Origin: an uncultured Ruminococcus sp.
GTDB taxonomy: Bacteria; Bacillota; Clostridia; Lachnospirales; Lachnospiraceae
Assembly (NCBI GenBank): GCA_900066355.1
Contig: FMEL01000019.1
Coordinates: 1 to 64,000, forward strand
Reading direction: 5' to 3'
Length of the DNA: 64,000 bases
The notes below the pieces were generated by a model. It worked only from the letters and a program-made list of their open reading frames with translations. It ran no database searches and was not told the origin of the DNA. Below, in pieces: positions 40,857 to 52,678 of the stretch (positions within the stretch are counted from its first letter, which is position 1; every line of letters begins with the position of its first letter). The position numbers and the translations under genes are program-made.

Positions 40857-40885
40857 TTGACATGAAGAAAAAGATGTGATAAGTT
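40857..40885 (+). promoter_or_regulatory. Promoter of the rplJ-rplL transcript
   Basis: TTGACA (40857-40862), 17-nt spacer, TAAGTT (40880-40885), giving a start near the first base of the L10 leader. Confidence 0.6.
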
Positions 40886-40887
40886 AA

Positions 40888-41010
40888 TACAGAACGCTGC
40901 CGAAGACAGTAGGTGCCGTAAGGCATAAGGATCAAAACGCCTACCGAGGACTAAGTATTCTATTTAAGATTACAGAGACCTTACTGTCATGCAGTAAGGC
41001 TTTTTTTATG
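40888..41010 (+). ncRNA. Ribosomal protein L10 leader
   Basis: The leader ahead of rplJ carries the typical pattern AACGCTGCCGAAGACAGTAGG, split here as AACGCTGCCGAAG and ACAGTAGGTGCC, with AAACGCCTACCGAGGAC downstream, as in Firmicute L10 leaders. Excess L10(L12)4 complex binds this RNA and represses the operon. The 3' part is a terminator, so control is probably by attenuation. Confidence 0.85.
40979..41007 (+). terminator. Attenuator in the L10 leader
   Basis: CCTTACTG and CAGTAAGG pair around TCATG, then C and seven T, 46 nt before the rplJ start. Confidence 0.88.
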
Positions 41011-41052
41011 TTTTGACGCGGCGGTATAAATCTATAAGGAGGTGTACCATTT

Positions 41053-41568
41053 ATGGCAAAAGTAGAACTGAAACAACCAATCGTAGAAGAAATCTCAAAC
41101 AGCATTAAAGACGCACAGGCAGTAGTACTTGTTAACTACAGTGGTCTTACAGTTGAACAGGATACAATTCTGCGTAAGGAATTAAGAGAAGCTGGTGTTC
41201 AGTACAAAGTTTACAAAAACACAATGATGAAACGTGCATTCGCAGGTACTGATTGTGAAGAACTTAGCCAGCATCTGGAAGGAACTAACGCTCTTGCAAT
41301 TTCTGCAACAGATGCTACAGCACCGGCAAGAATCCTTGCTAAATACGCAAAACAGTTCCCGGCTCTTGAACTCATCGCAGGTGTAGTTGAAGGAGCATAC
41401 AATGATCAGGCTGGAATCCAGGCTCTGTCTCAGGTTCCGTCCAGAGAAGAACTTCTTGGAAAACTTCTTGGAAGCATCCAGTCCCCTATTACCAACTTTG
41501 CTCGTGTGCTTAATCAGATCGCAGAGGCAAATGGTGGAGCAGCTGAAACAGAAGCAGCAGCTGAATAA
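41053..41568 (+). CDS. rplJ: 50S ribosomal protein L10
   Basis: Base of the ribosomal stalk, holding L7/L12 dimers and binding 23S rRNA. The 171-residue protein shows the N-terminal AKVELKQPIVEEI, the rRNA-binding VVLVNYSGLTVEQ and YKVYKNTMMKRAF, and a C-terminal Ala/Glu-rich L12-binding helix. AAGGAGGTG lies upstream of the ATG. It is controlled by the L10 leader and co-transcribed with rplL, with a 117-nt hairpin-rich spacer between. Confidence 0.97.
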   Translation: MAKVELKQPIVEEISNSIKDAQAVVLVNYSGLTVEQDTILRKELREAGVQYKVYKNTMMKRAFAGTDCEELSQHLEGTNALAISATDATAPARILAKYAKQFPALELIAGVVEGAYNDQAGIQALSQVPSREELLGKLLGSIQSPITNFARVLNQIAEANGGAAETEAAAE

Positions 41569-41575
41569 TAAAGTG

Positions 41576-41660
41576 AATTTGATGTAATCAAATTTGCGAT
41601 ACGCAAACGTAGCGTAGCGGAGTTCGCGGTTCCCGTAAGTAACTGCGATTAATGAGAATA
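41576..41660 (+). other. Hairpins in the rplJ-rplL spacer
   Basis: AATTTGAT/ATCAAATT (41576-41594), then TTTGCG/CGCAAA (41593-41607), and a longer imperfect pairing CGCGGTT/AACTGCG. There is no T run. These may serve RNA processing or the higher expression of rplL over rplJ. Confidence 0.5.
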
Positions 41661-41685
41661 ATCTAAAAAATGGAGGAAAATTAAA

Positions 41686-42060
41686 ATGGCAAAATTAACA
41701 ACAGAAGAATTTATTGCAGCAATCAAAGAATTATCTGTATTAGAATTAAATGAACTCGTAAAAGCTTGCGAAGAAGAATTCGGTGTATCCGCAGCAGCAG
41801 GTGTTGTAGTAGCAGCAGCTGGAGCAGCTGGAGAAGCAGCAGAAGAAAAAGATGAGTTCGACGTAGAACTTACAGAAGTTGGACCGAACAAAGTAAAAGT
41901 TATCAAAGTTGTTCGTGAAGTTACCGGTCTTGGACTGAAAGAAGCTAAAGCAGTAGTTGACGGTGCTCCGAAGGTTGTTAAAGAAGGCGCATCCAAAGCA
42001 GAAGCTGAAGACATCAAAACAAAACTTGAAGCAGAAGGCGCTAAGATCACTCTTAAATAA
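41686..42060 (+). CDS. rplL: 50S ribosomal protein L7/L12
   Basis: Stalk protein that recruits translation factors. At 124 residues it has the dimerising N-terminal domain ([20 protein letters not shown]), an Ala/Gly hinge ([15 protein letters not shown]) and the C-terminal factor-binding domain ([18 protein letters not shown]). ATGGAGG lies 10 nt upstream of the start. It is followed by a strong terminator before the rpoB promoter. Confidence 0.98.
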   Translation: MAKLTTEEFIAAIKELSVLELNELVKACEEEFGVSAAAGVVVAAAGAAGEAAEEKDEFDVELTEVGPNKVKVIKVVREVTGLGLKEAKAVVDGAPKVVKEGASKAEAEDIKTKLEAEGAKITLK

Positions 42061-42085
42061 TTCTGTTAAAGAACGAAGCGATACG

Positions 42086-42112
42086 GGGACACCTTATGGT
42101 GTCCCTGTTTTT
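42086..42112 (+). terminator. Terminator after rplL
   Basis: GGGACACC, TTAT loop, GGTGTCCC, then TGTTTTT. Confidence 0.93.
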
Positions 42113-42187
42113 GCGTTACACGGTATACAGAAAAAATGTCGGGAGCATTTTTGAGATAAAATCAAGATAAAAATTTCGAAATATCTG

Positions 42188-42216
42188 TTGACAGGTTGAC
42201 ATCGCTATGCTATAGT
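42188..42216 (+). promoter_or_regulatory. rpoBC promoter
   Basis: TTGACA (42188-42193), 17-nt spacer, TATAGT (42211-42216), about 98 nt before rpoB. A second TTGACA at 42196 lacks a well-spaced -10. Confidence 0.85.
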
Positions 42217-42313
42217 GAAGAATGCTATATTATGGCAAGGATATGCCTGTTTATCTCAAACCGTAAACAGGATCATGTTGTAAAATAAATAAAAAAACAG
42301 GGGTGAAACGTCA

Positions 42314-45300
42314 ATGGAAAAAAACAGAATTCGTTCTGTAAAAACTGGAAAAAGCATGCGCATGAGCTACCAGAGACAAAAAGAAGTTCTGGAAATGCCG
42401 AATTTGATTGAAGTCCAGAAAGATTCCTATAAGTGGTTTCTCGATGAGGGCCTCAAAGAAGTGTTTGATGATATTTCTCCGATCGCGGATTATGGCGGAA
42501 AGTTCAGCCTGGAATTCATCGATTTCACGTACGATGCAAAAGATGCAAAATATACCATCGAACAGTGCAAAGAACGTGACGTAACTTACGCGGCACCTTT
42601 GAAGGTTCGCGTGCGACTGATTAACAAAGAAACAGAGGAAATCAACGAACACGAGATCTTTATGGGAGATCTTCCGTTAATGACAGAGACAGGTACTTTT
42701 GTTATCAACGGTGCTGAGCGTGTTATCGTCAGTCAGCTGGTGCGTTCCCCTGGTATCTACTATGCGATTGCGCATGATAAAATTGGTAAGAGATTATTTT
42801 CCAGTACTGTTATTCCGAACAGAGGTGCATGGCTGGAATATGAGACTGATTCCAATGATGTCTTCTATGTACGTGTGGACAGAACCCGCAAGGTTCCGAT
42901 CACTGTGCTGATTCGTGCCCTTGGTATCGGCACCAATGCAGAAATCGTAGAATTATTTGGTGAAGAGCCAAAAATCCTCGCAAGTTTTGCAAAAGATACA
43001 TCTACCAACTATCAGGAAGGTCTTCTTGAATTATATAAGAAGATCCGTCCGGGCGAGCCGCTTGCAGTGGAGAGCGCTGAGAGCCTTATCATGGCAATGT
43101 TCTTCGATCCGAGAAGATATGACCTTGCCAAAGTTGGACGTTATAAATTTAATAAGAAACTTCACTTTAACAAACGTATCGTCGGACATAAGCTCGGTGA
43201 GACTGTTGTGGATCCGTCTACAGGAGAAATCCTTGCAGAAGAAGGAACCAACGTAACAGTTGAACTTGCTGACAAGATTCAGAATGCAGCAGTACCATTC
43301 GTATGGATTCAGGGTGAAGAACGTAAGATCAAAGTTCTTTCCAGTATGATGGTCGATATCACTGCGCATGTTGATCTTGACTGTGATCCGAAAGACTTGG
43401 GTGTTACAGAATTAGTATACTATCCTGTACTCGAAAAGATTCTGGAAGAAAATGATAATCTTGAGGATATCAAAGCTGCTGTTCAGAGAGATATCCACGA
43501 CCTTATCCCGAAGCATATCACAAAGGAAGACATCCTTGCTTCCATCAACTACAATATGCATCTGGAATACGGAATCGGAAATGATGATGACATCGACCAT
43601 CTGGGCAACCGTCGTATACGTTCTGTTGGTGAACTTCTTCAGAACCAGTACCGCATCGGTCTTTCCAGACTGGAAAGAGTCGTACGTGAGCGTATGACAA
43701 CTCAGGACACAGAGAGTGTTTCTCCGCAGTCCCTGATCAATATCAAACCTGTAACTGCAGCAGTGAAAGAGTTCTTCGGTTCTTCCCAGCTGTCACAGTT
43801 TATGGATCAGAACAACCCTCTTGGTGAACTGACACATAAGAGACGTCTTTCTGCACTGGGACCTGGCGGTCTGTCACGAGACAGAGCCGGATTCGAGGTC
43901 CGAGACGTTCACTATTCTCACTATGGTCGTATGTGCCCGATCGAGACACCTGAAGGTCCGAACATCGGTCTGATCAACTCCCTTGCATCCTATGCAAGAA
44001 TTAACGAATATGGATTTATTGAGGCTCCATATCGTAGAATAGATAAAGCAGATCCGGCAAATCCGGTCGTAACGGATGAAGTTGTTTACATGACAGCAGA
44101 TGAAGAAGATAACTACCATGTAGCACAGGCGAATGAGCCGCTGGATGAGGAGGGACATTTCCTTCATAAGAATGTATCCGGTCGTTTCCGTGAAGAAACA
44201 CAGGAATATGAGAAGCGCATGTTTGACTACATGGACGTATCTCCTAAGATGGTATTCTCCGTAGCTACAGCACTGATTCCGTTCCTGCAGAACGACGACG
44301 CCAACCGTGCGCTGATGGGATCCAACATGCAGCGTCAGGCAGTACCACTTCTTACAACAGAAGCTCCTGTAGTAGGAACCGGTATGGAAACAAAGACAGC
44401 GGTCGATTCCGGTGTCTGCGTACTTGCAAAGAAATCCGGTACTGTTCTCCGTTCCACATCTACAGACATTACAATCAAGAACGATGATGGAACAAAAGAT
44501 GATTATCATCTGATCAAATTCCTTCGCAGTAACCAGAGCAACTGCTACAACCAGAAACCGATCGTGTTCCAGGGTGAGCATGTAGAGGCCGGACAGGTTA
44601 TCGCAGATGGTCCGTCTACCGCGAATGGTGAACTTGCCCTTGGTAAGAATCCGCTGATCGGATTCATGACATGGGAAGGTTACAACTACGAGGATGCTGT
44701 CCTCTTAAGTGAAAGACTGGTAATGAACGATGTTTATACTTCAGTTCATATTGAAGAATATGAAGCAGAAGCCAGAGATACAAAGCTCGGACCGGAAGAG
44801 ATCACACGAGATGTTCCTGGTGTCGGTGATGATGCTCTGAAAGATCTGGATGAACGTGGTATCATCCGTATCGGTGCAGAAGTTCGTGCCGGTGATATTC
44901 TTGTCGGTAAAGTTACTCCTAAGGGAGAAACAGAACTGACTGCAGAAGAACGCCTTCTGCGTGCTATTTTCGGTGAGAAAGCAAGAGAAGTCCGAGATAC
45001 TTCCCTTAAGGTTCCTCATGGTGAATATGGTATTATCGTAGATGCCAAAGTATTTACAAGAGAGAACGGTGATGAACTGTCTCCTGGTGTAAATCAGGCA
45101 GTACGTATTTATATTGCTCAGAAACGTAAGATTTCTGTTGGTGACAAGATGGCTGGTCGTCATGGTAACAAGGGTGTCGTATCACGAGTTCTCCCTGTTG
45201 AAGATATGCCATTCCTGCCGAACGGACGTCCGCTGGATATCGTGCTGAACCCTCTGGGTGTACCTTCCCGTATGAACATCGGTCAGGTTCTTGAGATCCA

Positions 45301-46171
45301 CTTAAGTCTTGCTGCCAAAGCTCTTGGATTCAACGTTGCAACACCGGTATTCGACGGTGCGAGCGAAGTTGATATTCAGGATACTCTGGAACTGGCAAAC
45401 GATTATGTAAATATTGAAGATTTTGAAGAGTTCCGTGCAAAATATCAGGATACACTTGCTCCTGATGTTATGGAATACCTTGATGAGCACAAAGATCACA
45501 GAGAGCTGTGGAAGGGTGTTCCGATTTCCAGAGATGGTAAAGTACAGCTTCGTGACGGACGTACCGGCGAGTACTTTGACGGTCGAGTAACAATCGGACA
45601 CATGCACTATCTGAAACTGCATCATCTGGTTGATGATAAGATCCATGCACGTTCTACAGGTCCTTACTCACTCGTAACACAGCAGCCTCTGGGTGGTAAA
45701 GCTCAGTTCGGCGGACAGCGTTTCGGTGAGATGGAGGTTTGGGCTCTGGAGGCATATGGTGCTTCCTATACACTGCAGGAGATCCTGACCGTTAAATCCG
45801 ATGATGTTGTTGGTCGTGTGAAGACATACGAAGCAATCATCAAAGGTGACAATATCCCTGAACCGGGAATTCCGGAATCCTTCAAGGTACTGTTAAAAGA
45901 ACTTCAGTCTCTGGGACTTGATGTCAAAGTTCTCAAAGATGATAATACAGAAGTACATTTACTCGAGTCTGTAGATTACGGCGATACAGATCTTCGTTCC
46001 GTAATCGAAGGAGACAGCAGACATCGCAGAGAAGAAGAATCCTTCGGCAAACATGGCTACACCAAGCAGGAATTCGAAGGTGAAGAACTCGTAGATGTTG
46101 AAGAGGATGAGGACGAAGAAGATGATTTCATTGATTTCGACGAATCCTATGATGATGAAGACGACAAGTAA
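42314..46171 (+). CDS. rpoB: RNA polymerase subunit beta
   Basis: Catalytic-core subunit of 1285 residues. The rifampicin region reads [19 protein letters not shown] and [20 protein letters not shown], all wild-type-like, so rifampicin sensitivity is expected. Other landmarks are [26 protein letters not shown] near the active site and the C-terminal [18 protein letters not shown]. The acidic C-terminal tail ([19 protein letters not shown]) is typical of clostridia. The ribosome site is GGGGTGAAACG. rpoC follows after 17 nt. Confidence 0.98.
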   Translation: MEKNRIRSVKTGKSMRMSYQRQKEVLEMPNLIEVQKDSYKWFLDEGLKEVFDDISPIADYGGKFSLEFIDFTYDAKDAKYTIEQCKERDVTYAAPLKVRVRLINKETEEINEHEIFMGDLPLMTETGTFVINGAERVIVSQLVRSPGIYYAIAHDKIGKRLFSSTVIPNRGAWLEYETDSNDVFYVRVDRTRKVPITVLIRALGIGTNAEIVELFGEEPKILASFAKDTSTNYQEGLLELYKKIRPGEPLAVESAESLIMAMFFDPRRYDLAKVGRYKFNKKLHFNKRIVGHKLGETVVDPSTGEILAEEGTNVTVELADKIQNAAVPFVWIQGEERKIKVLSSMMVDITAHVDLDCDPKDLGVTELVYYPVLEKILEENDNLEDIKAAVQRDIHDLIPKHITKEDILASINYNMHLEYGIGNDDDIDHLGNRRIRSVGELLQNQYRIGLSRLERVVRERMTTQDTESVSPQSLINIKPVTAAVKEFFGSSQLSQFMDQNNPLGELTHKRRLSALGPGGLSRDRAGFEVRDVHYSHYGRMCPIETPEGPNIGLINSLASYARINEYGFIEAPYRRIDKADPANPVVTDEVVYMTADEEDNYHVAQANEPLDEEGHFLHKNVSGRFREETQEYEKRMFDYMDVSPKMVFSVATALIPFLQNDDANRALMGSNMQRQAVPLLTTEAPVVGTGMETKTAVDSGVCVLAKKSGTVLRSTSTDITIKNDDGTKDDYHLIKFLRSNQSNCYNQKPIVFQGEHVEAGQVIADGPSTANGELALGKNPLIGFMTWEGYNYEDAVLLSERLVMNDVYTSVHIEEYEAEARDTKLGPEEITRDVPGVGDDALKDLDERGIIRIGAEVRAGDILVGKVTPKGETELTAEERLLRAIFGEKAREVRDTSLKVPHGEYGIIVDAKVFTRENGDELSPGVNQAVRIYIAQKRKISVGDKMAGRHGNKGVVSRVLPVEDMPFLPNGRPLDIVLNPLGVPSRMNIGQVLEIHLSLAAKALGFNVATPVFDGASEVDIQDTLELANDYVNIEDFEEFRAKYQDTLAPDVMEYLDEHKDHRELWKGVPISRDGKVQLRDGRTGEYFDGRVTIGHMHYLKLHHLVDDKIHARSTGPYSLVTQQPLGGKAQFGGQRFGEMEVWALEAYGASYTLQEILTVKSDDVVGRVKTYEAIIKGDNIPEPGIPESFKVLLKELQSLGLDVKVLKDDNTEVHLLESVDYGDTDLRSVIEGDSRHRREEESFGKHGYTKQEFEGEELVDVEEDEDEEDDFIDFDESYDDEDDK

Positions 46172-46188
46172 GAAAGGGGAAAGAATAC

Positions 46189-49100
46189 ATGGCAGAAACA
46201 ACCACAGCCAATGAAACATATCAGCCAATGACTTTCGATGCCATCAAGATCGGACTGGCGTCCCCTGAGAAGATCAGAGAATGGTCCAGAGGTGAGGTAC
46301 TGAAACCGGAAACCATTAACTACCGTACTCTGAAACCAGAGAAGGACGGACTTTTCTGTGAGAAAATTTTCGGGCCAAGCAAGGACTGGGAGTGCCATTG
46401 TGGTAAATACAAAAAGATCCGTTATAAAGGTGTTGTCTGCGACCGATGCGGCGTAGAAGTTACAAAGGCATCTGTCAGAAGAGAACGTATGGGACATATC
46501 GAGCTTGCAGCCCCGGTATCCCATATCTGGTATTTCAAGGGAATCCCGTCAAGAATGGGACTGATCCTTGATCTTTCTCCGAGAACATTGGAAAAGGTTT
46601 TATACTTTGCAAACTATATTGTACTGGATCCGGCAGACTCCGGACTTCAGTACAAACAGGTTCTTACAGAGAAGGAGTATCAGGATGCGCGTGAAGCATA
46701 CGGATACAACTTCCGTGTAGGAATGGGTGCAGAGTCTATCATGGAACTGCTCAAAGCAATCGACCTCGAAAAAGATGCCGCAGAGCTGAAAGCAGAACTG
46801 GTTGACGCTACAGGACAGAAACGTGCCAGAATCATCAAGAGACTGGAAGTTGTAGAGTCCTTCCGTGAATCAGGAAACCGTCCGGAATGGATGATCATGA
46901 CAGCAATCCCGGTTATTCCACCGGATCTGCGTCCTATGGTACAGCTTGACGGTGGACGTTTTGCAACATCTGACCTGAATGATCTGTACAGAAGAATTAT
47001 CAACCGTAACAACCGTCTGAAACGTCTTCTGGAGCTGGGCGCACCGGATATTATCGTGCGTAACGAAAAACGTATGCTTCAGGAAGCAGTAGACGCTCTG
47101 ATTGACAACGGCCGTCGTGGCCGTCCGGTAACAGGACCTGGAAACAGAGCTCTCAAATCCCTTTCCGATATGCTGAAAGGTAAATCCGGACGTTTCCGTC
47201 AGAACCTGCTCGGTAAACGAGTTGACTACTCAGGACGTTCCGTTATTGTCGTTGGACCGGAACTTAAGATTTATCAGTGTGGTCTTCCGAAGGAAATGGC
47301 AATCGAGCTTTTCAAACCTTTCGTTATGAAAGAACTCGTTGCAAACGGAACTTCACACAATATCAAAAATGCTAAGAAAATGGTTGAAAAGCTTCAGCCG
47401 GAAGTATGGGATGTACTGGAAGATGTCATCAAAGAACATCCGGTTATGCTGAACCGTGCACCTACACTGCATCGTCTGGGTATCCAGGCATTCGAGCCGA
47501 TCCTTGTAGAAGGTAAAGCTATCAAACTTCATCCGCTCGTTTGTACTGCGTTCAACGCCGACTTCGATGGTGACCAGATGGCTGTTCATCTTCCACTTTC
47601 ACAGGAAGCTCAGGCAGAGTGCCGTTTCCTTCTGCTTTCACCAAACAACCTTCTGAAACCTTCAGATGGTGGTCCGGTAGCTGTTCCGTCACAGGATATG
47701 GTCCTTGGTATCTACTATCTGACACAGGAAAGACCTGGAAATCCGGGAGAAGGTAAGTTCTTCAAGAGCGTAAACGAAGCAATTCTTGCTTATGAAAATA
47801 AAGTTATCACTCTTCAGTCAAAGATCAAAGTTCGCTGCACAAGAACTCTGGCAGACGGAAGAGAAATGACAGGTGTCGTAGAATCTACACTTGGCCGTTT
47901 CCTGTTCAACGAAATCCTTCCTCAGGATCTTGGATTTGTTGACAGAAGCATTCCGGGTAATGAACTTCTCCTTGAAGTTGATTTCCTTGTAGGTAAGAAA
48001 CAGCTGAAACAGATTCTGGAAAAAGTCATCAATACACACGGAGTAACGAAGACCGCAGAAGTTCTTGATGATATCAAGGCTACCGGTTACAAATACTCCA
48101 CACGTGCTGCAATGACCGTATCCATTTCCGATATGACTGTGCCGCCTCAGAAACCTGAGATGATCCAGAATGCACAGAATATCGTTGACAAGATCACAAA
48201 GAACTACAAACGTGGTCTTATCACCGAAGAAGAGCGTTACAAAGAAGTTGTTGAAACATGGAAGAAGACTGACGATGAGCTTACCAAAGCACTTCTGAAT
48301 GGTCTTGATAAATACAACAACATCTTCATGATGGCTGACTCCGGTGCCCGTGGTTCCGATAAACAGATCAAACAGCTTGCAGGTATGCGAGGTCTGATGG
48401 CTGATACAACCGGTCATACGATCGAACTTCCTATCAAGTCAAACTTCCGTGAAGGTCTTGAAGTACTGGAATACTTCATGTCTGCACATGGTGCTCGTAA
48501 AGGTATGTCCGATACAGCGCTTCGTACAGCCGATTCCGGTTACCTGACCAGACGAATGGTTGACGTTTCTCAGGAGCTGATCGTTCGTGAAACTGACTGC
48601 TGTGAAAATAGAGATGAGATTTCCGGCATGTATGTCAAAGGTTTCATGGATGGCAAAGAGGAAATCGAAAACCTTCAGGAACGTATCACAGGACGTTTCT
48701 CCTGTGAGACCATCACAAACAAAGATGGTGAAGTTCTTGTTAAAGCAAACCATATGATCACACCAAAACGTGCTGCCCGTATCATGAAAGAGGGCGTAAA
48801 CGCAAATGGTGGCCCGATCGATGAAGTTAAGATCCGTACAATTCTGACTTGTAAATGCAAGGTTGGTGTCTGCGCAAAATGTTATGGCGCAAACATGGCA
48901 ACCGGTGAAGCAGTTCAGGTTGGTGAGTCTGTTGGTATTATCGCAGCTCAGTCTATCGGTGAGCCTGGTACACAGCTTACCATGCGTACATTCCATAGTG
49001 GTGGTGTAGCCGGTGGAGATATCACACAGGGTCTTCCTCGAGTTGAGGAGCTTTTTGAGGCAAGAAAGCCGAAAGGTCTTGCTATTATCACGGAAATTCC

Positions 49101-49908
49101 TGGTGTTGCTGTAATCAACGATACTAAGAAAAAACGTGAGATTATCGTTACAAATCCGGAAAACGGCGATTCTAAGACATATCTGATTCCTTATGGATCA
49201 CGTATCAAGATTGCTGACGGACAGGTTCTGGAGGCTGGTGATGAGCTGACAGAAGGTAGCGTAAATCCACATGACATTCTGAGAATCAAAGGCGTTCGTG
49301 CAGTTCAGGATTACATGCTTCGTGAAGTACAGCGTGTATACCGTCTGCAGGGTGTTGAGATCAGTGATAAACATATCGAAGTTCTCGTTCGCCAGATGCT
49401 GAAGAAGATCCGTATCGAAGAAAACGGAGATACAGAGTTCCTTCCGGGAACACTCGTTGATGTTCTTGAATTTGAAGAAGTCAATGAAAAACTCGAAAAA
49501 GAAGGAAAGACACCGGCAGAAGGAAAACAGATCATGCTTGGTATTACCAAGGCATCTCTGGCAACAGATTCTTTCTTGTCAGCAGCATCCTTCCAGGAGA
49601 CAACCAAGGTTCTGACAGAAGCAGCAATCAAGGGTAAAGTTGACCACCTTGTAGGTCTGAAAGAAAACGTTATCATTGGTAAGCTGATCCCGGCCGGAAC
49701 CGGTCTGAAACGTTACAGAGACATTCAGCTTGATACCGGAATGCCGGAAGAAATCCCGGCAGAAATCCCGGCAGAGTCCGAAGAAACTGCAGAAGCACTT
49801 CCGGAAGATGAAGAACTCATCATAATGGATGATGCCGATGAAGAAATTTTGGACGATGTGGACGAAGAGCCAACAGAAGATATAACAGAAGATACAACAG
49901 AAGAGTAA
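46189..49908 (+). CDS. rpoC: RNA polymerase subunit beta'
   Basis: Catalytic subunit of 1239 residues. The N-terminal zinc site is [19 protein letters not shown]. The Mg-binding loop is [12 protein letters not shown], with the bridge helix and trigger loop regions following ([17 protein letters not shown]). The second zinc site is [13 protein letters not shown]. The C-terminus is a long acidic Glu/Asp tail with an EIPAEIPAE repeat. The ribosome site is AGAAAGGGGAAAG. It ends the rpoBC unit with a strong terminator. Confidence 0.98.
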   Translation: MAETTTANETYQPMTFDAIKIGLASPEKIREWSRGEVLKPETINYRTLKPEKDGLFCEKIFGPSKDWECHCGKYKKIRYKGVVCDRCGVEVTKASVRRERMGHIELAAPVSHIWYFKGIPSRMGLILDLSPRTLEKVLYFANYIVLDPADSGLQYKQVLTEKEYQDAREAYGYNFRVGMGAESIMELLKAIDLEKDAAELKAELVDATGQKRARIIKRLEVVESFRESGNRPEWMIMTAIPVIPPDLRPMVQLDGGRFATSDLNDLYRRIINRNNRLKRLLELGAPDIIVRNEKRMLQEAVDALIDNGRRGRPVTGPGNRALKSLSDMLKGKSGRFRQNLLGKRVDYSGRSVIVVGPELKIYQCGLPKEMAIELFKPFVMKELVANGTSHNIKNAKKMVEKLQPEVWDVLEDVIKEHPVMLNRAPTLHRLGIQAFEPILVEGKAIKLHPLVCTAFNADFDGDQMAVHLPLSQEAQAECRFLLLSPNNLLKPSDGGPVAVPSQDMVLGIYYLTQERPGNPGEGKFFKSVNEAILAYENKVITLQSKIKVRCTRTLADGREMTGVVESTLGRFLFNEILPQDLGFVDRSIPGNELLLEVDFLVGKKQLKQILEKVINTHGVTKTAEVLDDIKATGYKYSTRAAMTVSISDMTVPPQKPEMIQNAQNIVDKITKNYKRGLITEEERYKEVVETWKKTDDELTKALLNGLDKYNNIFMMADSGARGSDKQIKQLAGMRGLMADTTGHTIELPIKSNFREGLEVLEYFMSAHGARKGMSDTALRTADSGYLTRRMVDVSQELIVRETDCCENRDEISGMYVKGFMDGKEEIENLQERITGRFSCETITNKDGEVLVKANHMITPKRAARIMKEGVNANGGPIDEVKIRTILTCKCKVGVCAKCYGANMATGEAVQVGESVGIIAAQSIGEPGTQLTMRTFHSGGVAGGDITQGLPRVEELFEARKPKGLAIITEIPGVAVINDTKKKREIIVTNPENGDSKTYLIPYGSRIKIADGQVLEAGDELTEGSVNPHDILRIKGVRAVQDYMLREVQRVYRLQGVEISDKHIEVLVRQMLKKIRIEENGDTEFLPGTLVDVLEFEEVNEKLEKEGKTPAEGKQIMLGITKASLATDSFLSAASFQETTKVLTEAAIKGKVDHLVGLKENVIIGKLIPAGTGLKRYRDIQLDTGMPEEIPAEIPAESEETAEALPEDEELIIMDDADEEILDDVDEEPTEDITEDTTEE

Positions 49909-49916
49909 AAATATAG

Positions 49917-49953
49917 AATCCCTGACTGTACTGCGGTACAGTCGGGGATTTTT
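49917..49953 (+). terminator. Terminator after rpoC
   Basis: AATCCC-TGACTGTAC pairs with GTACAGTC-GGGGATT, then a T run. Confidence 0.95.
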
Positions 49954-50051
49954 GCATCTAAAACTATTCCTTAAGAAGACGTTATAAATATGAATATTGT
50001 ATGAAAAAATATGGAAAAATATCGAAAATTACAGACAGAGGCAGGTGAACA

Positions 50052-50060
50052 TGCTATACT
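50052..50060 (+). promoter_or_regulatory. Extended -10 promoter of the kinase operon
   Basis: TGC-TATACT at 50052-50060, 56 nt before the kinase start. The -35 region (CAGACA) is only partly consensus. Confidence 0.6.
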
Positions 50061-50115
50061 AGGGGCATGTGAGCGACTATAAATGAAAAGATATTTCAGA
50101 AGGAAAGGAGGGGGA

Positions 50116-51840
50116 ATGATGGACAAACATTTGCCGGTATCTGTATGGCCGGAATGGAAGATTGTTGAAAAAATCGGCGAAGGTTCTTTTGGTAAAGTTT
50201 ATAAAGCATGCCGGACAGAGCAGGGAACAACATTTTACTCTGCAATAAAAGTCATCACGATCCCCTCAAATCAGGGTGAGCTGAGCAGTGTCCGCTCTGA
50301 AAGTCCTAATGAACAGTCTGTGAAAGAGTATTTTCAGGGACTTGTTGATGAATGCATTCAGGAAGTCAGCACAATGGAATACTTTCGTGGAAACTCCTAT
50401 GTTGTTTCTGTTGAAGATTATAAAGTTGTGGAGTATCTGGATGATATCGGATGGGATATCTTTATCCGAATGGAATATCTTACAAGCTTTATGGAGTATT
50501 GTGCGGAGAAACCGTTAAAAGAAGAGGATGTGATTCACCTCGGAATCGATCTCTGCAAAGCGCTAGAGTATTGTCAGTGCCAGAATATCATACATCGTGA
50601 TATCAAACCGGAAAATATTTTTGTATCGAGATTTGGCGAATTCAAACTGGGAGATTTTGGCATTGCCCGTGAACTTGACCGGTCGATGAGCGGCCTATCC
50701 AAAAAGGGGACATTCTCCTACATGGCTCCGGAAATGTACAAGGGTGAAGAATACGATGCCCGGGTGGATATTTATTCACTGGGAATTGTTTTATATAAGC
50801 TCTGCAATCATAACCGGCTGCCTTTTATCAGCCTTCAGAAACAGCTGATTACATACCACGATAAAGAAAATGCGCTCAACCGGAGAATGGCAGGAGAAGA
50901 ACTGCCGATGCCAGCACAGGCAGATAATACTTTGGGCGAAGTGATTTTGAAGGCATGTGCGTATGACCGTGATAAACGATATCAGACTGCAGTGGAGTTC
51001 CGGGAAGTACTGGAACGGTTGAGATCCGGGGAAAACACTTTGTCAAAGCACGGTCAGCGCAAACATAAACAGACAAATCAAAAGACAAAGATCGCAGATG
51101 AACCGGAAAAACAGCTGGCGGGGGAAGTTGAGAAGACTGTTGCAGTCCGGAAACCGGTACAAAAGCAGATGCCAGTTTCAAAGTCGAAGAAGGGTGCCCC
51201 ACAGAGAAAAACATCTAAAAAGAAACGCAAAAAATTTGATCCACTGGTAGCCGCAGTTCTGATTATGCTGGTTGCGGTCTGCGTAATTATCGGTGTATTT
51301 ATCTGGATGCTCAGGGCAAATGCAGAGTTACAGCAACTGAAAAAATCTGTAACAGAAACAGTTCAGACGGCAGAGAATAAGCAGCTTCAGGAGACACTGG
51401 AGAAGATCCAGACACAGGCTACGGAGATCAGTGATAATCTGAACAGTTACAGCTGGATCGGTTCAGAAGATCAGGGAAAGATCAGTTATTTGAAACAGCT
51501 TGATAATGGTAATGTTCAGTTGATGAAAGTTCTGATCTATCCTTCTATGTCAAAGGACGGGGATTATCAGGAGTATTATTACTGGGATGATGAACTGTTT
51601 TTTGCTTACATATGGGCAGATAGTCATACATTAAGTACTTTGAAAGACGGAGAACAGAGGGTTGATCGTTATTATTATGACGAGGGTAAGTTAGTTCGCT
51701 GGATTGATGAGAATAATCGCTGTCATGATAACGAAACTGACAATGATGAATACAAGAGTCGCGGAGAAAAGTACCGGAATTTTGCAGAAGAGTACAAGAA
51801 TCAGCTGAATCTTTCTGCCGAAAGCAATGCTGAATCGTAA
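50116..51840 (+). CDS. Membrane-anchored Hanks-type Ser/Thr protein kinase
   Basis: A 574-residue transmembrane kinase. The cytoplasmic kinase domain has the glycine loop IGEGSFGKV (20-28), VAIK-like SAIKVI, the catalytic loop HRDIKPEN (about 159-166), DFGIA (about 181) and APE in the activation segment. A basic linker is followed by one membrane helix (LVAAVLIMLVAVCVIIGVFIW, split here: LVAAVLIMLV and CVIIGVFIW, about 377-400). The outer part has a coiled coil and a domain of unknown type, not the PASTA repeats of PrkC. The ATG at 50116 (or 50119) follows AAGGAGGGGG. The PP2C phosphatase gene starts 13 nt after the stop. Confidence 0.92.
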   Translation: MMDKHLPVSVWPEWKIVEKIGEGSFGKVYKACRTEQGTTFYSAIKVITIPSNQGELSSVRSESPNEQSVKEYFQGLVDECIQEVSTMEYFRGNSYVVSVEDYKVVEYLDDIGWDIFIRMEYLTSFMEYCAEKPLKEEDVIHLGIDLCKALEYCQCQNIIHRDIKPENIFVSRFGEFKLGDFGIARELDRSMSGLSKKGTFSYMAPEMYKGEEYDARVDIYSLGIVLYKLCNHNRLPFISLQKQLITYHDKENALNRRMAGEELPMPAQADNTLGEVILKACAYDRDKRYQTAVEFREVLERLRSGENTLSKHGQRKHKQTNQKTKIADEPEKQLAGEVEKTVAVRKPVQKQMPVSKSKKGAPQRKTSKKKRKKFDPLVAAVLIMLVAVCVIIGVFIWMLRANAELQQLKKSVTETVQTAENKQLQETLEKIQTQATEISDNLNSYSWIGSEDQGKISYLKQLDNGNVQLMKVLIYPSMSKDGDYQEYYYWDDELFFAYIWADSHTLSTLKDGEQRVDRYYYDEGKLVRWIDENNRCHDNETDNDEYKSRGEKYRNFAEEYKNQLNLSAESNAES

Positions 51841-51853
51841 GAAAGGGTGAAAT

Positions 51854-52678
51854 ATGGCGTATCAGATTAAATATGCATATACGTGTCATATCGGAAAGAT
51901 ACGTAATAATAATGAAGATAATTTCTGGTGCTGCGGAGAATTTCTGAGCGCACAGAATCAGGGAATGAGCCATATTCAAAGCGGCTGCAGGAAACAGTCG
52001 GAGCTTCCGGTGATGGCAGTTTTTGACGGAATGGGCGGTGAAAGCTGTGGTGAAATGGCCGCATTTCTTGCAGCCGAATCCTGTGGAATGCATTATAAAG
52101 AACAAAAGGAGCGTGTTCGCAGAGAGGGAGATCGTTTTCTGATTGAAGCCTGTGAGAAGATGAATCAGGCAGTCTGCAATTATGGTACAGAAAATCGGAT
52201 TGACAGCATGGGAACGACTGCAGCGATGCTCGCATTTGGTGATGATATTATTTACGGATGTAATCTTGGAGACAGCAGGATATATAGAAGCAGCTCCGGG
52301 AAATTCGGTCAGATTTCCGAGGATCACATACTGGGCAGACATTTTCTGGGAAAAGCTCCATTGACTCAGTATCTCGGAATGAAGGAAGAAGATTTGCAGC
52401 TGGTACCATCTGTGTCAGGATACCCTATTATAGAAGGTGACCGATATTTAATCTGTTCGGATGGGATTACAGATATGCTGTCGGATGGCGAAATTGCTGA
52501 TATTTTCACAAGAGAGATTTCGACAGAAGAAACTGTTCAGGTGCTCGTTGAACGTGCGCTGAAAAAAGGCGGCAGAGACAATATTACTGTGATTTTGTGT
52601 GAAATAGAGAAGCAAAATGAAAACTGGTGGAAACGCATGTGGCATCAGCTAAAAAGACATGAAGGTGATATATCATGA
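51854..52678 (+). CDS. PP2C-type Ser/Thr protein phosphatase
   Basis: Metal-dependent phosphatase of 274 residues, the expected antagonist of the kinase encoded just before. Metal-binding residues are in RNNNEDNFW, VFDGMGGES, CSDGITDML and GGRDNITVIL. AGAAAGGGTG precedes the ATG. Its stop overlaps the start of the next gene (ATGA), so that product is translationally coupled and likely part of the same signalling system. Confidence 0.93.
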   Translation: MAYQIKYAYTCHIGKIRNNNEDNFWCCGEFLSAQNQGMSHIQSGCRKQSELPVMAVFDGMGGESCGEMAAFLAAESCGMHYKEQKERVRREGDRFLIEACEKMNQAVCNYGTENRIDSMGTTAAMLAFGDDIIYGCNLGDSRIYRSSSGKFGQISEDHILGRHFLGKAPLTQYLGMKEEDLQLVPSVSGYPIIEGDRYLICSDGITDMLSDGEIADIFTREISTEETVQVLVERALKKGGRDNITVILCEIEKQNENWWKRMWHQLKRHEGDIS